Assembly (NCBI GenBank): GCA_019009955.1
Contig: CM032230.1
Span: 106,266,501 to 106,330,500 of the forward strand
Length of the DNA: 64,000 nucleotides
Origin: Riptortus pedestris
Taxonomy: Eukaryota; Arthropoda; Insecta; Hemiptera; Alydidae
Reading direction: 5' to 3'
The translations under genes and the position numbers were made by a program. The notes beneath the pieces are model-generated. The model saw only the letters and a program-made list of their open reading frames with translations. It did no database searches and had not been told where the DNA came from. Positions 23,714 through 34,679 of the stretch are shown one piece after another. How positions within the stretch are numbered: the stretch's first letter is position 1; the number at the start of each line of letters is the position of its first letter.

Positions 23714-26700
23714 TACAGAAAAAACCAAAAAGTTGAGAGAGACAGGAAATAAGGTAAGGGAACAGATTCAAATAGGAATTTGTAACCTTACCATTCTCTT
23801 ACAATAGACAATTTCAGCCTTTATCGTCAGGAGGACGAAGTCCCACAAATCAGGAGAACTAGTCTCAGTTAAAGAACTGTTTTAGATGTACAGGAAGCAT
23901 ATGAAATACTAAGTTAACTGGCCCTTCTTCACTAGGTGTTTACATATGAATGCCACCACTCCCCAATAAGAGACACGTGTACTTGTTTCGTCCAGGAAGA
24001 CGGATACTCACAAAACAGGAGAGGTACCTGCGATACAGCCAAACATATAGTGTCCGGACGCATGTACTCTGAAACAAATGTCCAGAACATCGAAACAAAC
24101 TTCTCTTCCAACAGTTACAGTGGACATATAATTAGATGTTATAATATTACCATAAGGGAAATGGATTCCTGGGATGGTGCCTGCGAAACAACCGAACAAG
24201 AATCGGGACGTATGAACACACTGAGGTACAACCAAAAGCAACCTCTTACAGCCAAAGTCTGTGTTAGAATTAGTTAAGTAGGGTGCCGATAGAGCGTGAA
24301 GATCTGCATGCACCTAGATCGCAAAACCGGCGCCAAATTCAAATTCAGATTATGTGACACATAACAAGGAATCTATTTGTTTAAGGAGGGGGAGGAGAGA
24401 AATTAATGCAGATATTGACAAATGTGCGTTATGGATTCAAAGGAATTCTCTCCTTCGAGTTGAAAGTTCAGGTTTTTATATATTTAATGTTGTTCCTAGG
24501 AGCGATGCCTCACTCAGAAACGCGGAACCAATTTATTTCCGCCGAATTTAAATTAAAAAATCGGCAATACTAGAGTTTTATTTATTCCTATAAAAATATA
24601 GAAAAAATATTGTAAAATTATTTTTTCCGTTCTCCTAAACAATTTACAGATTTCAGATAATATTCTTTTATGTAAAAGTTTATTTATTTATGTGTTAGTT
24701 TATTTATTTGTGAAATACAGATGAAGAAATCGGCAGTGCTGAAGGCATGGCGAAGTTCGTGGAAACTGATAGTTTCAAAGACCTTAATATTGGATTTGAC
24801 CTAGACGAAGGATGCTGTTCAACAGATAATAAAGCACTAATACATAAAAATGAAAGATGTCGTTGGGGTAAGTAAACCACCTAGTTAACCATAAATTTTA
24901 TCTTGTATTTGTAATCATTTATAAGTAATATAATGTTCAGCTAATTACTTGTTATGGGGCAAAGTTTTTTTGTTGATGTTTTTTTGAATATGATATATTG
25001 AATATCAGATTGGATAGGAATTGCACCCCGTAATATGGGACTAGTATATATTTTGTAAAAGAATGAAAACAAACATAAATTTTTACTTCACTTTTGTTTT
25101 AAACCATTTTAGCTATGAATATTCACTGCCCAGGAACTATTAGTGACGATTTTGTTATAAACAAAGATTCAGCTGGCGAAAAAGCAAGGTTTGTATTAGA
25201 CAGCTTCATGGATTTCAGGGAAAAGGAAGTCAAGAGGTATAATAACATGGCGAGAAATCTTGCAGCATTAGGAGATGTTACCTCCATTAACCTGACGACA
25301 TTAGAGGTATGAAATGGCCAAACATTAATGACATATTTCATTCTCATTATAATCGAGCGTTCCTTGAATTCGTTAAACTTGTTTCCTCATGAGTGAACAA
25401 GTTTACGATGCCTAGTATTATTCCATTATATGCTCAGATGCTAGGTTATTTAATAATCATTTTTTTTATCTGCTTATTCAGTCTAATTCCTAATCTTGTT
25501 TCTATATTTTTAAGAATTTCGTAGTAATCAAATGATACCTGTCAATAGAAGCCATCATTACTGGCTTATCGTCAAGTACACATGTCCAAGCGCTTTCATT
25601 GCGATGGCACCATCCTCCAGCCGGTCGTTAGTTGTATTGGGTAGTCCCTTGAAATTTCCTGTATTTATGTAGTCCTTATTTATTATTTATCTATAATTTT
25701 GAGGAAACTTGTGTATATCGTCATTAAGAAGTTTCTATATGCGATTACCAGTCCTTGTCGATGTCGTCTTGAGTCCTCTCAGGTATAAGATCTTCAATCT
25801 CACGTCGTGTTGAAATTTGCAATTTGCATTTCTTTTATTTACTATTATTCCCTATTTATTCGATTCTTTTGTTTAGCAGATTTCCCTTAAGGGAGTTTAA
25901 TATAAACTCTTAATTAAAACAAAGTTAATTTATACATTTTTTAAATCAAAACCACATTAAATTATAAAACGGATTCTATTATTATAGCCTGCTCACTACG
26001 AGTAATATACCTCTTTTAGCAGATTTCCGTTAAGGGAAATCAGCTATTGAGGTCGTACTCATCACGCAATTTTCGAAATTTTTCTTCAAATTCCATCGAT
26101 CCTGCCCAGTAGATGACGAAAATAAGGTCATATGTATATATATTTGTCTGTTACCGCTCTATCGGCCGTAATTATTGTGTGATCGTTACCAAACTAGATA
26201 TTTAGTCGGTTTATGTAAAAAAAAAGATCGAGTTCGTTAATGACTGAAATCGGGCACGGGAGAGGGAGAGTTTAAAGGGGGAAATTTTGAAAATTCGAAA
26301 TATCTCCGTTACTATGAGTCTGGTTGACAAAGTGTATATAATAAATCTTATTGCAAATAAAATTTATATATTCCCTATTTTAAATATTAACCGAGATATT
26401 TGCATTTTCCAGTATTCAGCCTTCAGTAAACCCCCACTTCTACTCGTGTTACGTAAACAGTACTCTGTTATATAATAAGCCACATTATTCGAAGCTTAAA
26501 TACCAAATATTGTTTTCCAGAGACCTTTATTATACGAGATACATCCATATATGTTCTTGTGACCCCCTCCCACCCCCTGTTTTAAGTTCTTGGACTAATA
26601 AAATTTGATTGATTGAGATAAAATTTATTCTGATTCATTATAAATACAGTACTAGATATAGTACATAGTTTTCAATAAAAATAAGATGTTATATTCGGAT

Positions 26701-28096
26701 ATGTTTCAGTTATTGTTTTTCTTTCCGGTGTCGGAAAGGAAAACAATGACTGAAAGCCGTTGGCAGACCTGTTCGTTGAAATTTGAGTCGCTTTCCACCG
26801 AAAGGGTAAAGATTTCTTATTACCATTTATTCACCTAATATTCAGGGTGGTGTGTTAGCAGTATGTAGGTTTATCTATTATTAAATGTCACGTGGGAAAT
26901 CTGCTTAGTTTATGCAGCACCTGCGAGACGGACTTTTCTTATTACAGACTAGCTAAGGTCCTTACCTTCGCCTGTGAATTTATTTGATGCTGAATGATGA
27001 TAGTATATTTTTTGGCAAGGCTTTACTTTGCTCAATATTTTTATGTTCCCCCCATCCCAGTGTTTAGGGTTTATACCTGTGTACCCGTCGTTGCTGTGGA
27101 TATATTAATAATAAAAGTATTTGTTACATGAGGCTTCACTATCTTCAATATTCTTATATAACCGTCTCGTTTGTATGTAGCATTTTTATGTCATGATTCA
27201 TAAGCATAAAAAGAGTCTGAAAAAACGTTTCCTTCCCTAGAAGCGGTCCAAAGCTCATAGATATCAGCTGTTTTACCTACGCAATTCCCACTATTAAAAA
27301 TACTCTTTTGATAGTCTAAGTAAACAGTATATTCATAATGGCATACAGTGTATTCAGTAAAGTATAATATTTATTAATGGAACAGAGTTCATAAATACCA
27401 GAAATAACTGGGTGTACCTCCCCATAGGTCATACTTTTAAATTATTTACATATGAAACTTAAACAAATTCATATATCTGAGAATATCACTAACATTACTA
27501 AAAGTATAAGCATCAAACCTCATGTAAACATAAACCAATGTGAGGTCGGAAGGGGTGGGGCTAATTCACATACCGAGTTTAGTTAAGTTGGGTTGAATCG
27601 TTAGTGACCAATATCTCTATTGACTCCCACTATAATTTTTAGCATATATCTCATTTATAATTCGGTATACGACAAAACTGTATATAACAAACATTACTTT
27701 AAATAACAATAAACAACTTTGGTTACGTGCGTCTTTGACGAAAACGAATAGGAAACGAAATATTTCGTTTTAGACCTCTCTTATAGCCCCACTCATATTC
27801 GTCTCTGAGAATATTTTTATAGCCTGTAGTCTAAGTAAGGCAAGTAGTGTGTACACATACCAAGTTACATGAAATTCGGCCAAGTAGTTTCGGCGGAAAA
27901 AGATAACAAACAAATATACACCATAGCTAAAAATGGTTGATAACGGTGGTATGGTTGATGGTTGGTTTGTTGATGGTTTCAATTTCATGTGAAACGAAAA
28001 AGTTCGTGAAATTTAAAAATAAAATAAAATAAAAGTCGATGTACATACAGACGTTACAATTTTACACACACACACACACACAAATCTATCTCTCTA

Positions 28097-28141
<45 letters not shown>

Positions 28142-30146
28142 CTGCAATATACAAGTAATGGACATACGAGTATGTATATCGTATCTCGTATATCGCATTA
28201 TGACTGACTTAACGATAAAACTAGATCAAAATTACAAACGTATCTAACAAGGATAAAAACAGGAACAAACTAAAAGTGAGTCAACATTTATTTAAAACAT
28301 ATAAGCGTAAGTCAGGAGGATTTTGTAAAATACATTATAACATGAAAACATCTAAATTAGAAATAACAAACTACTTCATTAGATAAAAAACCAATACTAC
28401 AATCAATAAAAACAAAGACTACAATTTTCCGGGGGAAGTAGCGTGAATTTGAAAAAAAGAGAGATAAAAGAGCCAAGATTAACAATAGGGAATATATTTA
28501 AAATGTAGGTTCCTGCTTAGAGTCATGCAGAATGAAGCAATGCAACCGGAGACTGAAGCTCTGAACTTGAAGAGATGTCAGAGCTGTGTCACTGGCATCT
28601 CCAAGACTAGTCACTTCTTCCTTCTTATTAATGATCATTTCTCCCTTCTCCATTCTATCCAGCTTAATACAAAGGATTCAACCTTGTTAAAGGACCTCAG
28701 GCGGTTGTGTGAGAAAAATTCAGTTTCTTGTGCTCCTTTAACTTTGATCTTATTTTTCTGCCATTCTGTCCAACATAAGAAGTATCACAACTGGCGTAGC
28801 AGATTCTGGACACACTAAACTTTTCCAGGGGCTAAAAAGTCCTTCACTCAGGACATAAAAGACCAACTTCTCTTATAGACCGTGCCAAGTTTTCCTAACA
28901 CATAAAAGAAATTAAGACCAAAAATTCTTTACTTGGCCCAGACCTATTCACCTGTCCACTAAACATTTTTCATTCTCCAAGATATTAGGCATGTATGTAA
29001 TTTCTATTGATAAATTGCTGTTTTATACATGATTGGTCATGCTATGAATGTTATACTCATTCTTATACGATTTGTTTTTTTGGTCAAGAGGCAATGATGA
29101 TGTAGTTTGCTCTTTGAAAGTTCAATTTTAATAATAAATGTTTGTAGAGGACAAGGGCTCTTATTGGTCCTGATCGATTGGTTCCTCTACCGACCAGGAA
29201 CTGAGCAGGAAGACAAACAGCTCGGTCAAACCACCGAGTTAGACAATTTTCCAAAATGATAGACCATATTAACAGCGACATTTAAGAACTGTTGGATTAA
29301 ATCCTTTTGTTTCTGTATTCTATTTTTTTTTTCCCATTTGATTCTTGATCTTTGTATAATTAAAAATTCTAAGTACTAAGATCAGAATAAACATTACTTT
29401 CATCAAACACAAATAAACACATTCGTGTATATAATTTGCTAATAAACTACGAACAATATTGAGAAAATTTATGATCAAAAGAAATGAATAAGATTCTAAC
29501 TCATTTCTACGAGAAATCAGCACATGGGTAGTGTGGGATATTTCTTTTATACAGATAGATTAGTTTATAATTCGATTCAATTCTGTTTAGTGTGAAAGTT
29601 TGAAAGACCGTTTATATAATATTTATTTATGAATTTGTTCATTTCAGGGTCCAAAACAAGAGGATGGAGAAGCTTCAGAATTCGTTCTTGGATTCGATAT
29701 GAGAATTGGTGCTGACGAAGATCATGGAACCATTCAAAGGTGGCTTCAGGTAATAACTAATATATATGAAAAACTTACACCTTAAACATTTACAATATTT
29801 TAATATTGGAATTACATTTTTATGGATACGGTAGCTGGGGATTTGGTGAAATTTTTTTAAAAATCGCACCACTAGTACAACCTCAATAACTGATTTCCCT
29901 TACGCAAAATCTGCTAAAAGGAGAGATGATAATGGATCACTTGTAGGTCTCTAGATCTTTGTATCATTCCACCAGATGGGAAATCTGCTTGGCTCAGAAA
30001 TCATAATGACTATAAGAAATGGCCTTGTGGAAAATATACTTCGTTGGTGAAAACACGGATTTTAATAAAGTTCTCCAGAGAAGATTTAGGTAGCTGTCCG
30101 ACTTTGATAATATATAATAATAAGCCATTTTTACCTTGAAATTAGG

Positions 30147-30211
<65 letters not shown>

Positions 30212-32065
30212 AATGATTCGAATTAAACTACAAAGGATTCGGGTTAGTTAAACTACAAATCTCTTGTAAGTCTAGAAGTTTGTTGGCAGTCTAGAAATAC
30301 AGTTGCACATATACCGTTTGCTAGAATATCAAAATATTTTGCCATTACCGTTATTTTTTCATTTTAGTTCTGTAGCTGCATTGTTTTAGAGTTAGCTAAA
30401 GTTATTTTGGCAATTTCTAATTGGTGAGCTTGCTGCAAATTGTTGTAATTGGTGAGAGCAAAACAAATTTGTATCTCTGGTAGTAGTAATTTGATAGTTG
30501 TATTGAAATTATGATCGGGTAGAGCTGAAGTAATCAGCTGTAATAGGTGTCGGTCATTTTAATCCATCCGATTAATTAAAACTGTATAACCACTTATTAA
30601 AAACTGTACTTTATTAAAAACGTATTTTCTACAAGTTAAATATATCATATTATCAGTAAAACTGAAGCAATAATATGATTAATGAAACTAATCACTACGA
30701 ATTTAAATAAAATTCCAAGAACAGGCAAGTCGAATCATTACATTGTTCATACTAAGAGGTATGATTTGATTTGCGATTAATGTCTTGCAGGGAAATTCCT
30801 TGCCTGGTATACAGACGGTGTCAATTGACAGTTTGAATACGCTAAATACATATTTATATAAAGTAACATAACATGCTATACATATAATTTGTCTGCTTCT
30901 AAGTGTCTAAATAAATTTTCGTAAGACACATTTGTCCTGAAATTTGGCTTCTCAATTACTTTCATTTGCTTAAACTTTTGGAATTATAAATATCAAGGAA
31001 AACATTTTCATTTTGTTCGTTATGTACTTTCAGGGTGTTTTAAACAAAGCGGGGGAAGGTGTACATGCTAAGTTCATCCAAAAAGATGCCAAAATTCATA
31101 GGACTTGTCAAGATGACAATCCATTTTTCGTCACATTGGAAAGAACACTAAAAAAATTGTAAGTAAACTTATTAAAATTATACATTTAAGATTGGGATTA
31201 GCCGGTGGAAGTCCATAATTGCAATTAGATAAAAATCGAATTCTTCCACGTTATAAAAGTATTATTATAATGCACTTTTTAGGGTAATGCTTCATGTTCT
31301 TCTTATATAATGTGAATTTCTGGTTAATGTTCTTTTTTCTTCTATATATGTATGATGACATTTTTTTTTTTTTTTTTTTTCAGAGGCCATGAGATTGTAA
31401 AAGTTAACTGCTTTGGAGCATCTGACGGAAGGTTTGTTAGACAGGTATTGCTATTTTTCCAAGTTACATCCAATCAATTGCAATTTTATTATCATAATTA
31501 TTTACATTTTTTATTTATTTATATTCCTTAGTTTTCTTCACGTAAAATAGATCTTAAAGTCATTTTCTGAGAAAATAATAAGTTCTGGATTTAGGACATT
31601 TCTGAAAATTTAAGACCTTTTATATGGAGAAATAATAAACCACATCTTGAGCAGGGAAACACCGATATTTACAATTTAGTTTTTCTCCTTACTACGTAAA
31701 ACGATTGTAATGGTACTGCACATATTTTACTATTCCTTTAAAAAATGATGAAATACCAAGTTTCATACCAAGTAGATAAAAATTGAAGTTGTAGAAAATT
31801 CGTTTGCAATATTTTATTTTATAATGCATTGAGCATATAATAATCGTTGCAATATTTTATGTTTAATTCTATATAATTTACTAATACTTTTTTTATTAAT
31901 TTATTCAATTTAATGTTTCAGAAAGGAATTCCTGTATTAGGATTTGGACCTTTTTATAACACTATTACATTAATCCATGGAACCGATGAACACATGAACA
32001 TACAGACTTTTCTTCAAGCAATTTCTGAATATGAGAAAATTATTCCAGCTTTAGCAAATTGTTAA
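14650..32065 (+). CDS. ACY1: Aminoacylase-1-like gene, copy A (M20 metallopeptidase family), nine exons
   Basis: Joined exons 14650-14734, 19176-19345, 22459-22630, 24721-24867, 25113-25306, 29648-29749, 31034-31158, 31384-31444 and 31922-32065 give 399 codons plus stop; human ACY1 is about 408. Family role: cytosolic zinc hydrolase releasing free amino acids from N-acyl amino acids. Visible family residues are His77 and Asp79 (NSHMDVVPV), Asp110 (ARGAQDMK), Glu144-Glu145 (DEE), Glu172 (LDEG) and His371 (LIHGTDE). All splice sites are GT-AG and the phases are consistent. The start is the ATG at 14650; the open frame extends upstream only to a TTG at 14617, and the first ATG fits the family N-terminus. 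Odd: no PGH histidine in the lid domain (Asp203 at that column) and no NVIP motif (residues 257-268 begin GPKQEDGEASEF). Copy B shares both losses. Family assignment is firm; activity is uncertain. Confidence 0.9.
14821..15365. other. Intron 1 of copy A, 5' part
   Basis: AT-rich intronic DNA. The first 150 bases resemble intron 1 of copy B (from 37524), with the similarity fading after that. No exon or repeat is seen. Confidence 0.5.
15366..15478 (+). mobile_element. HINE 5' end fragment in intron 1 of copy A
   Basis: A decayed TCAAGGGAAATTAGCTATTAAGG block followed by GTCCATCGATTCTACC and GAAAATGAGG, ending before any (TA)n tract. Confidence 0.6.
16436..16680 (-). pseudogene. Non-LTR retrotransposon 3' end fragment, reverse
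   Basis: The minus strand encodes EKRRVKCLGHIIRHNDF... ILEGMVLGERKDL, the same LINE C-terminal region as at 10400-10745. It is followed by a (GAT)n tail (ATCATCATCATC at 16434-16446 on the + strand). It lies in intron 1 of copy A and is 5' truncated. Confidence 0.65.
16690..17738. mobile_element. Decayed HINE interior sequences, both orientations
   Basis: Forward interior blocks at 16690-16990 (GACAGGGGGAGGGG, CGTCGGATCAAAA) and reverse blocks near 17410-17740 (TTTTTCGATCCGAGTC). A tRNA-like SINE head (reverse) with B-box-like GGGTTCGATTC lies at 17270-17350. Confidence 0.45.
17739..18622 (+). mobile_element. HINE-like element, complete, in intron 1 of copy A
   Basis: TTTTAGCAGATTTCTC start, (TA)n at 17867-17932, TTTGTCTGTTAATG block, and GAAATCTGCTTAGC, CGCAGCCCCTGCG, GACGGACTTTT end at 18622. 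A second, older 3' end (TATACAGCGCCTGCATG) follows near 18665-18712. Confidence 0.8.
19050..19110 (-). mobile_element. HINE 5' end, reverse, just upstream of exon 2 of copy A
   Basis: GCGTCATGAGTACGACC through TCCCTTAAGGGAAATC and TGCTAA is an intact 60-base 5' end in reverse with no matching 3' half in place. Confidence 0.65.
19176..19345 (+). CDS. ACY1: ACY1-like copy A, exon 2 (first metal-binding His/Asp)
   Basis: Acceptor TTTTAG, donor GTAGCT. It encodes DGCVSFLKKLG to VVPVIK and holds His77-x-Asp79 of the M20 active site in SILLNSHMDVVPV. Only one silent base differs from copy B over 170 bp. Confidence 0.9.
19660..20180 (+). repeat. Tandem repeat, about 74 bp units, in intron 2 of copy A
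   Basis: Units begin AGAC at 19826, 19900, 19966, 20040 and 20115, each containing CATGAAATTAACTAA and CATTTGTGACATTAGTG-like motifs. A partial first unit at 19660-19690 is cut off from the rest by a SINE tail. Confidence 0.7.
19697..19808 (-). mobile_element. SINE tail, reverse, inside the 74 bp tandem repeat
   Basis: TTATTAACGTCCACTTTTTG, AGGCTAATTAGGACGGG and ACCACCCTTTCC are the reverse of the SINE 3' region. The tRNA-like head is missing. Confidence 0.65.
20961..21542 (+). mobile_element. HINE-like element, compact complete copy, intron 2 of copy A
   Basis: 582 bp from TTTTAGCAGATTTCCC to GACGGACTT. (TA)n at 21083-21120, interior G-tract at 21230-21242, hairpin CGCAGCCCCTGCG at 21520-21532. 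Intron 2 of copy B has no counterpart, so insertion followed the gene duplication or was lost from B. Confidence 0.82.
22459..22630 (+). CDS. ACY1: ACY1-like copy A, exon 3 (bridging Asp)
   Basis: Acceptor ATATCAG, donor GTAAAC, ends in phase 1. It encodes EEWTYDPFSAYV and YARGAQDMK with Asp110, the expected metal-bridging aspartate. About 13 of 172 bases differ from copy B. Confidence 0.92.
23650..23716. repeat. (CA)n microsatellite in intron 3 of copy A
   Basis: CA run with interspersed CG (ACACGCACACGC), not attached to a HINE copy. Confidence 0.85.
23936..24313. other. GC-richer segment with internal repeat and open frames on both strands, intron 3 of copy A
   Basis: About 380 bp of clearly higher GC than its surroundings. 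Open frames cover it on both strands. Two related segments, near 24025-24075 and 24175-24225 (GGTACCTGCGATACAGCC and GGTGCCTGCGAAACAACC), are about 148 bp apart. There is no counterpart in intron 3 of copy B. I do not recognise it; a repeat-derived insertion is likelier than a gene. Confidence 0.4.
24721..24867 (+). CDS. ACY1: ACY1-like copy A, exon 4 (catalytic Glu and zinc Glu)
   Basis: Acceptor AATACAG, donor GTAAGT, phase 1 at both ends. The split codon plus exon start gives DEE (Glu144 general base, Glu145 ligand). GFDLDEG supplies Glu172. Confidence 0.92.
25113..25306 (+). CDS. ACY1: ACY1-like copy A, exon 5 (lid/dimerisation domain)
   Basis: Acceptor TTTTAG, donor GTATGA. It encodes AMNIHCPGTISDDF, then DSAGEKAR and FMDFREKEVKRY. 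The usual TGxPGH motif is absent; a gapless alignment to human places Asp203 at the lid histidine. It is one codon longer than copy B. Confidence 0.9.
25871..25895 (+). mobile_element. Isolated HINE 5' terminus
   Basis: GTTTAGCAGATTTCCCTTAA then GGGA, after which all similarity ends. Only the terminal palindrome is present, about 140 bp before a full copy. Confidence 0.6.
26014..26938 (+). mobile_element. HINE-like element in intron 5 of copy A
   Basis: TTTTAGCAGATTTCCGTTAA start, short (TA)n at 26131-26143, TCTGTTACCGCTCTATCGG block, GGGAAATCTGCTTAG and a mutated hairpin GCAGCACCTGCG, then GACGGACTTTT. The interior also holds an inverted repeat (TTCCGGTGTCGGAAAG) near 26722. Confidence 0.75.
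26949..28055 (-). mobile_element. Helitron-like element, reverse, intron 5 of copy A
   Basis: Reverse 3' end CTAG at 26949-26952 followed by AGGTCCTTACCTTCGCC. The interior holds the family ~310 bp blocks (reverse), and the 5' end GTTACAATTTT lies near 28050 next to (CA)n and (TA)n tracts (28063-28138). It begins 11 bp after the HINE end. Confidence 0.6.
28500..29250 (-). pseudogene. Penelope-like element fragment (GIY-YIG endonuclease), intron 5 of copy A
   Basis: The minus strand near 28700-28800 reads YASCDTSYVGQNGRKIRSKL and continues KEHKK, the GIY-YIG core signature found at the C-terminus of Penelope-like retroelements. A stop follows. A paralogous fragment sits at the equivalent place in copy B, and similarity extends to GACAAACAGCTCGGT near 29211. 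Confidence 0.55.
29648..29749 (+). CDS. ACY1: ACY1-like copy A, exon 6
   Basis: Acceptor ATTTCAG, donor GTAATA, phase 0. It encodes GPKQEDGEASEFVLGFDMRI and continues to RWLQ. The GFDMRI strand matches family FDFRV, but GGxxxNVIP is replaced by GPKQEDGEA. Confidence 0.88.
29861..30000 (-). mobile_element. Ancient HINE fragment in intron 6 of copy A, shared with copy B
   Basis: A reverse 5' end (GTACAACCTCAATAACTG, TTTCCCTTACG, AAATCTGCTAA) and a nearby GGGAAATCTGCTTGG. The same fragment occurs at 48336-48485 in intron 6 of copy B. Confidence 0.6.
30149..30209. repeat. (TA)n microsatellite, intron 6 of copy A
   Basis: Uninterrupted AT dinucleotides, about 30 units, without HINE flanks on either side. 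Confidence 0.9.
31034..31158 (+). CDS. ACY1: ACY1-like copy A, exon 7
   Basis: Acceptor CTTTCAG, donor GTAAGT, ends in phase 2. It encodes GVLNKAGEGVHAKF and DDNPFFVTLERTLKKL, aligned to family AAGEGV and DDSNPWW. Confidence 0.9.
31384..31444 (+). CDS. ACY1: ACY1-like copy A, exon 8
   Basis: Preceded by an unusually long run of about 21 T and CAG; donor GTATTG. It encodes GHEIVKVNCFGASDGRFVRQ, matching the family TDNRYIR segment with Asp and Arg kept. Confidence 0.88.
31922..32065 (+). CDS. ACY1: ACY1-like copy A, exon 9 with stop
   Basis: Acceptor GTTTCAG. It encodes KGIPVLGFGPFY, LIHGTDEHMN with the final zinc histidine His371, and ends ALANC plus TAA at 32063-32065. Confidence 0.92.
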   Translation, partial: KGIPVLGFGPFYNTITLIHGTDEHMNIQTFLQAISEYEKIIPALANC

Positions 32066-32291
32066 AATGTGTTCCTATATACGTATATATAAACAAAGTA
32101 CTTCAAGGGAGATGATAAAAATGTTTTGTTTTTTTTAATTAATAATATATATTTTTCTTAAAACAATTTCTAAATCCATTCATGTGAACAACTGGATTGG
32201 TGGATTATCCTTGGAAGATATCTTTCGTGCTCAAAATGATTTTGTCATTAGGATGAAGAAGTGTATAATAGGAATATAATTTGAGAGCAAG

Positions 32292-32297
32292 AATAAA
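32292..32297 (+). promoter_or_regulatory. Candidate poly(A) signal, copy A
   Basis: AATAAA lies 227 bases after the stop and is followed by a GT/T-rich stretch. It is the most plausible 3' end signal but is unproved in AT-rich DNA. Confidence 0.4.
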
Positions 32298-32299
32298 CT

Positions 32300-33493
32300 G
32301 TTAATTATTTAACAAAAATGGTACGTTTTTGTTAAAGTTTTAATATTTATCATTATCTAGTTCTTTTAGAATATAGATCTAGATTGTTTAAAGTTCATGC
32401 ACCGAGGTACAAAGGTAAATAGTTCGTTACAGCCCTGAAAGTTTCATACTCCATTCCAAAAAATCAGCAAAAAAATGGTGCTGCATGTACTGTGTACCAC
32501 CGGTGTTTAAAGAATAACAAAATACACACAGCTGACTAACCACAGTATTTTAATGCTTTCTGCCTCTGAATCGCTAGATATAGTTAATATGTTTAAAATT
32601 AACAATTCAACTAAATTTCTAGCACAACGCACTCTTCATAAAAAGCTTTGTTACCATTACAAACAACTTCCAAAATGAAACCTCTTCAGAACTGTTACCA
32701 TAATGCATATAATCAACAGCTCACTTTAACTCCACGAAGATAATGAAATTCAGCTTTGCCTGAATTAAAATAATAATTGGTGTGAATAACTGAAGAGGCA
32801 TCAAAAGTAGACAAAAAATGTAGGTGTCAAAAAGGAGCTCCCAAAATAGCTTTCGGAAGCTAATCAAAATGAATGAATAAATATTTGGAACCAAAAGTCT
32901 GGCTGGCTTTTTATCAAAGGACAAGAATTGGAAAAATAGAGAACTTTATTGAGAACCAATCAAATGCCAAGAATTTAAATGTGAGATTTGGGGAATTCCA
33001 CTATCCCAAGCTGAAGAGGAGGGAGCTTAGAGATTAGAAATTGTGAAATTCCTAGAATACCTGTTTTAAAATAAGCAACAACGTTATATTAGTCTTTGAA
33101 TTCTATGCATAACAATCCCTTGTCCCTTAATAAAGAGTTTGCCACGCAAGAGCTGCGTAAACTAAACAGGTTTCCCTCGTGATATCTCATCTCATCTTCG
33201 TCTTGCGGTAGTCCAGTTCTCCAAATGAAAAAAAAAAATTGATATTATGTGGAGTGATACATTTTGAATTAACAGGAATACTAAAAAACATTATTCCAAG
33301 AAATGTGAGTAATAGAAGCACAGTAAAATAATTATTTCATTACACATATTGTTGCATGGGAGAGCAGAGAGATACAATCTCTAGGTTCGATGGTCACATC
33401 TCAAATGTACAAAGCTAAATAGAAGGGCCCGACCCAAAAAAAATATTTATTATGTGATTTCAACAAATGTATAACCAATGTCAGCTATTACAC
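32300..33493. other. Spacer after copy A without a recognisable gene
   Basis: AT-rich. It holds a reverse HINE 3' end remnant at 33135-33180 (GCCACGCAAGAGCTGCG, AAACAGGTTTCCC) and a tRNA-like B-box AGGTTCGATGG at 33382. No exon is apparent. Confidence 0.5.
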
Positions 33494-33612
33494 TTTTTAG
33501 CAGATTTCCCTTAAGGGAAATCAGCTATTGAGGTTGTACTCATGACGAAATTTTTCTTCAAATGTTCATCGATCCGACCTAGTAGATGACGAAAATGAGG
33601 TCCGTTCAAAAC

Positions 33613-33708
<96 letters not shown>

Positions 33709-34157
33709 TCTATCTATCTATATATGTGTCTGTTACCGCTCTGGCGGTCGCAATTTTTGTTTGATCGTTACCAAACTCGATATTTAGTCGTTTTATGTAA
33801 AAAGAAAGATCAAGTTCGTTAACGGCTGAAATCGGACCAGTGGGAGGGAGGGTTTAGAGGGGAGGATTTTCGTAAATTCGAAATATCTCCGTTACTATAC
33901 GTCGCATCGAAAAATTATTCAGAATCAATCTTATTGCAAATTAAATGTACTATAAACATTGTTATATACATTTATTCTCTATCTTGAATATTAACCGAGA
34001 TATTTGCATTTTTATTATCTCTGGGTGGCTAACGGACAAGTGACTTTCCCACCAAAAGCTAGTTCGGCCGTTTCCTTTACTGATCAAATAATTTCTCTAT
34101 TGTAAAACATCACGTGGGAAATCTGCTTAGTTTACGCAGGCCCTGCGTGACGGACTT
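33494..34157 (+). mobile_element. HINE-like element between the two genes
   Basis: TTTTTAGCAGATTTCCC start, very long (TA)n at 33615-33725, TCTGTTACCGCTCTGGCGG block, hairpin CGCAGGCCCTGCG and GACGGACTTT end. The part from 33590 and about 90 bp of right flank are repeated at 36396-37005. Confidence 0.82.
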
Positions 34158-34336
34158 TCTACATTTCTTCAGATCCTAAATTTAATTATATTTAATACAG
34201 TTTGCAGATTTTATTACATTGCTAAAATTTGGCTATTTATGTGTTTGTAAAAATATATATATATATATGTATCAATTAGCGCTGAATATTAGGTTTGTCT
34301 CGAAACATTATGTGCTAAGTAAATGTTTTGTAACTG

Positions 34337-34579
34337 ACTGGGTTTTTATTTGAAAGGAGCCTAGATGTCTAACCGACAGCTTCGGGTCACTTAAATATTT
34401 ACGGACTGTTCCCTAAAAAGGGCAAGGTTAATGCCAGGTACTCAGTAAGCTCAATCAAATCGATCCAATACAGCACCATCCTATAAGCCACATCATTCTC
34501 TTGGCTAATATGGCAGGTCCACTGGTACAGCAAGGTCCTCGTCCTAGGACTGTTGGTTAGAATCCATGGATTAACTGAA
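34337..34579 (+). repeat. Duplicate of the copy A upstream flank
   Basis: Near-identical to 13941-14181. It lies about 2.9 kb upstream of copy B, whereas in copy A it lies only 0.5 kb upstream; minisatellite expansion and a local duplication account for the difference. Confidence 0.75.
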
Positions 34580-34679
34580 TATTAATTTTTAGTGATGTCT
34601 GTCTCTTTATATGTCTGTAACAATAACTTAAGCGTCTGTGACTATCTTGGACAGTTAAATAAAGACCATAGATCCCTTT

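Noticed and set aside
33360..33420. Functional tRNA genes at B-box-like GGTTCGATTC sequences (also 10140, 12040, 17285 and 35955)
   Set aside because: No complete cloverleaf with acceptor stem could be built, and the boxes sit at the heads of SINE-like repeats.
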